DNA of 61,910 nucleotides. Source: Sulfuricurvum sp. (lineage in GTDB: Bacteria > Campylobacterota > Campylobacteria > Campylobacterales > Sulfurimonadaceae). The DNA lies in contig JAGXFM010000039.1 in the NCBI GenBank assembly GCA_024637215.1, forward strand, positions 1 through 61,910. The letters run 5' to 3'. The position numbers were made by a program, and so were the translations under genes. The notes beneath the pieces were generated by a model, which was not told where the DNA came from, did no database searches, and saw nothing but the letters and a program-made list of their open reading frames with translations. Below, in pieces: positions 61,141 through 61,910 of this stretch. Within the stretch, counting starts at the first letter, position 1. Each line of letters begins with the position of its first letter.

Positions 61141-61910
61141 ATGGAACTTTATTTATATATTGCACTCTTCGCTCCGTTAGTCGGCTCGCTTTACGCGGCT
61201 CTTTTCGGTGCATCACCTAAATCGCAGCATGTCGGTATCGTGGCATCGGGGTTACTCTTTACCTCATTTGTGAGCAGTGCTATTTTGCTCAGCTATGTGA
61301 TGAGTGGGCACATCGTACATGTTGAAATGATGACATGGATGGCAACAGGGGATCTTTATATCCCATTCGGATTTGTCGTTGATCAGGTAAGCGTCGTGAT
61401 GATGATGGTAGTTACCATCGTTTCCACGGTTGTCCATGTCTACTCTATCGGTTACATGGATCACGACAAAGGATTCAACCGTTTCTTCTCATGGCTTTCG
61501 GCTTTCGTTTTCTCGATGATGGTGCTTGTTATGAGTGACAACTTCGCAGGTCTATTTATTGGTTGGGAAGGGGTCGGTCTTTGTTCGTGGGGACTTATCG
61601 GATTTTGGTACCACAAAGAATCGGCGACATGGGCAGCAAACGAAGCGTTCATTATGAACCGTATCGCTGACCTTGGGATGTTGATCGGTATTTTCTTGTT
61701 GTATTGGAATACGGGTTCACTTCAATACGACGTCGTATTTGCTGAAATCGGAAATCTTCCATTAGTCGTTACAACGTGGATCGGCATTTTCCTCTTTATC
61801 GGTGCAATGGGTAAATCGGCGCAGTTTCCGCTTCACACTTGGCTTGCCGATGCGATGGAAGGTCCTACTCCGGTTTCTGCGCTGATCCATGCGGCAACCA
61901 TGGTTACGGC
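61141..61910 (+). CDS. nuoL: NADH-quinone oxidoreductase subunit L, N-terminal part
   Basis: Reads MELYLYIALFAPLVGSLYAALFG from the ATG 3 nt after nuoK and stays open to the window end (256 codons seen). Conserved antiporter-like features are VHVYSIGYMDHDKGFNRFFSWL, GWEGVGLCSWGLIGFW and AQFPLHTWLADAMEGPTPVSALIHAATMV, with the key Glu in GWEGVG. Normal NuoL is about 600 residues, so the rest lies beyond the edge. Confidence 0.97.
   Translation, partial: MELYLYIALFAPLVGSLYAALFGASPKSQHVGIVASGLLFTSFVSSAILLSYVMSGHIVHVEMMTWMATGDLYIPFGFVVDQVSVVMMMVVTIVSTVVHVYSIGYMDHDKGFNRFFSWLSAFVFSMMVLVMSDNFAGLFIGWEGVGLCSWGLIGFWYHKESATWAANEAFIMNRIADLGMLIGIFLLYWNTGSLQYDVVFAEIGNLPLVVTTWIGIFLFIGAMGKSAQFPLHTWLADAMEGPTPVSALIHAATMVT

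Noticed and set aside
1-61910. CRISPR array
   Set aside because: No spaced direct repeats were found on reading through all intergenic regions, which are short.

Overview
The window (61.9 kb) looks like a chromosomal segment of a free-living, motile, chemolithotrophic Campylobacterota (epsilonproteobacterium), most likely close to Sulfuricurvum or Sulfurimonas. This placement is inferred from gene content: a complex I operon with no normal NuoE/NuoF and two NuoG subunits, DUF2393 membrane proteins, a bifunctional HisIE, a FlaC-like secreted flagellin, an acidic protein beside gmk-tatA-argS as in Helicobacter, and AT-rich -10 boxes with poor -35 boxes. No rRNA, tRNA, CRISPR array, transposase or prophage was seen.

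Layout. 1-8081: the end of rplB, then the S10/spc ribosomal protein run to secY, map and infA, on the + strand. 8138-9387: two tandem Sel1-repeat/SH3-like secreted proteins where rpmJ-rpsM would usually follow. 9403-10789 (-): ppnP, a small protein and a CvfB-like S1 protein. 10831-18832 (+): SDR, a Cys-type formate dehydrogenase, yraN, trxA, trxB, dapB, purF and a radical SAM protein. 18844-23145 (-): two DUF2393 proteins, hisIE, an SPFH protein, ilvE and a truncated globin. 23281-28768 (+): aldehyde dehydrogenase, bcp, rpsB-tsf, a LolD-like ATPase and fliR. 28760-34981: a Nuc-like secreted protein (-), the acidic receiver-like protein, gmk, tatA, argS, flaC-like flagellin (-) and an AguB-type amidase. 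35037-39415: a DnaJ-domain protein, a DUF234-like nuclease-fold protein (-), an aldo/keto reductase, a lipoprotein and an aminotransferase. 39416-41848: a small accessory patch with a REP-like palindrome, an orphan YgiT/MqsA-type zinc finger and a strikingly AT-rich membrane protein. 41838-47138: a tightly overlapped operon nfo-fadL-acyl-CoA ligase-AAA ATPase. 47254-48348: a soluble chemoreceptor with a CZB zinc domain. 48662-end: nuoA-B-C-D-(NuoE-like)-(NuoF/GltD-like fusion)-G1-G2-H-I-J-K-L, with nuoL cut by the window edge.

How it works together. Translation and secretion genes (ribosomal proteins, SecY, Map, IF-1, S2, EF-Ts, TatA, ArgS) share the window with redox genes (Trx/TrxR/Bcp, formate dehydrogenase, complex I) and amino acid/purine synthesis genes. 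The most distinctive system is complex I. Its NADH-oxidising module is replaced by a 74-aa NuoE-position protein and a 678-aa protein that joins a NuoF-C-terminal-like Fe-S segment to a GltD/NfnB-like FAD/NAD(P) oxidoreductase. Two complete Fe-S-rich NuoG copies follow. This suggests an electron donor or electron route different from canonical NADH dehydrogenase. Family names and synteny with Helicobacter/Campylobacter are from recall; no search was run.
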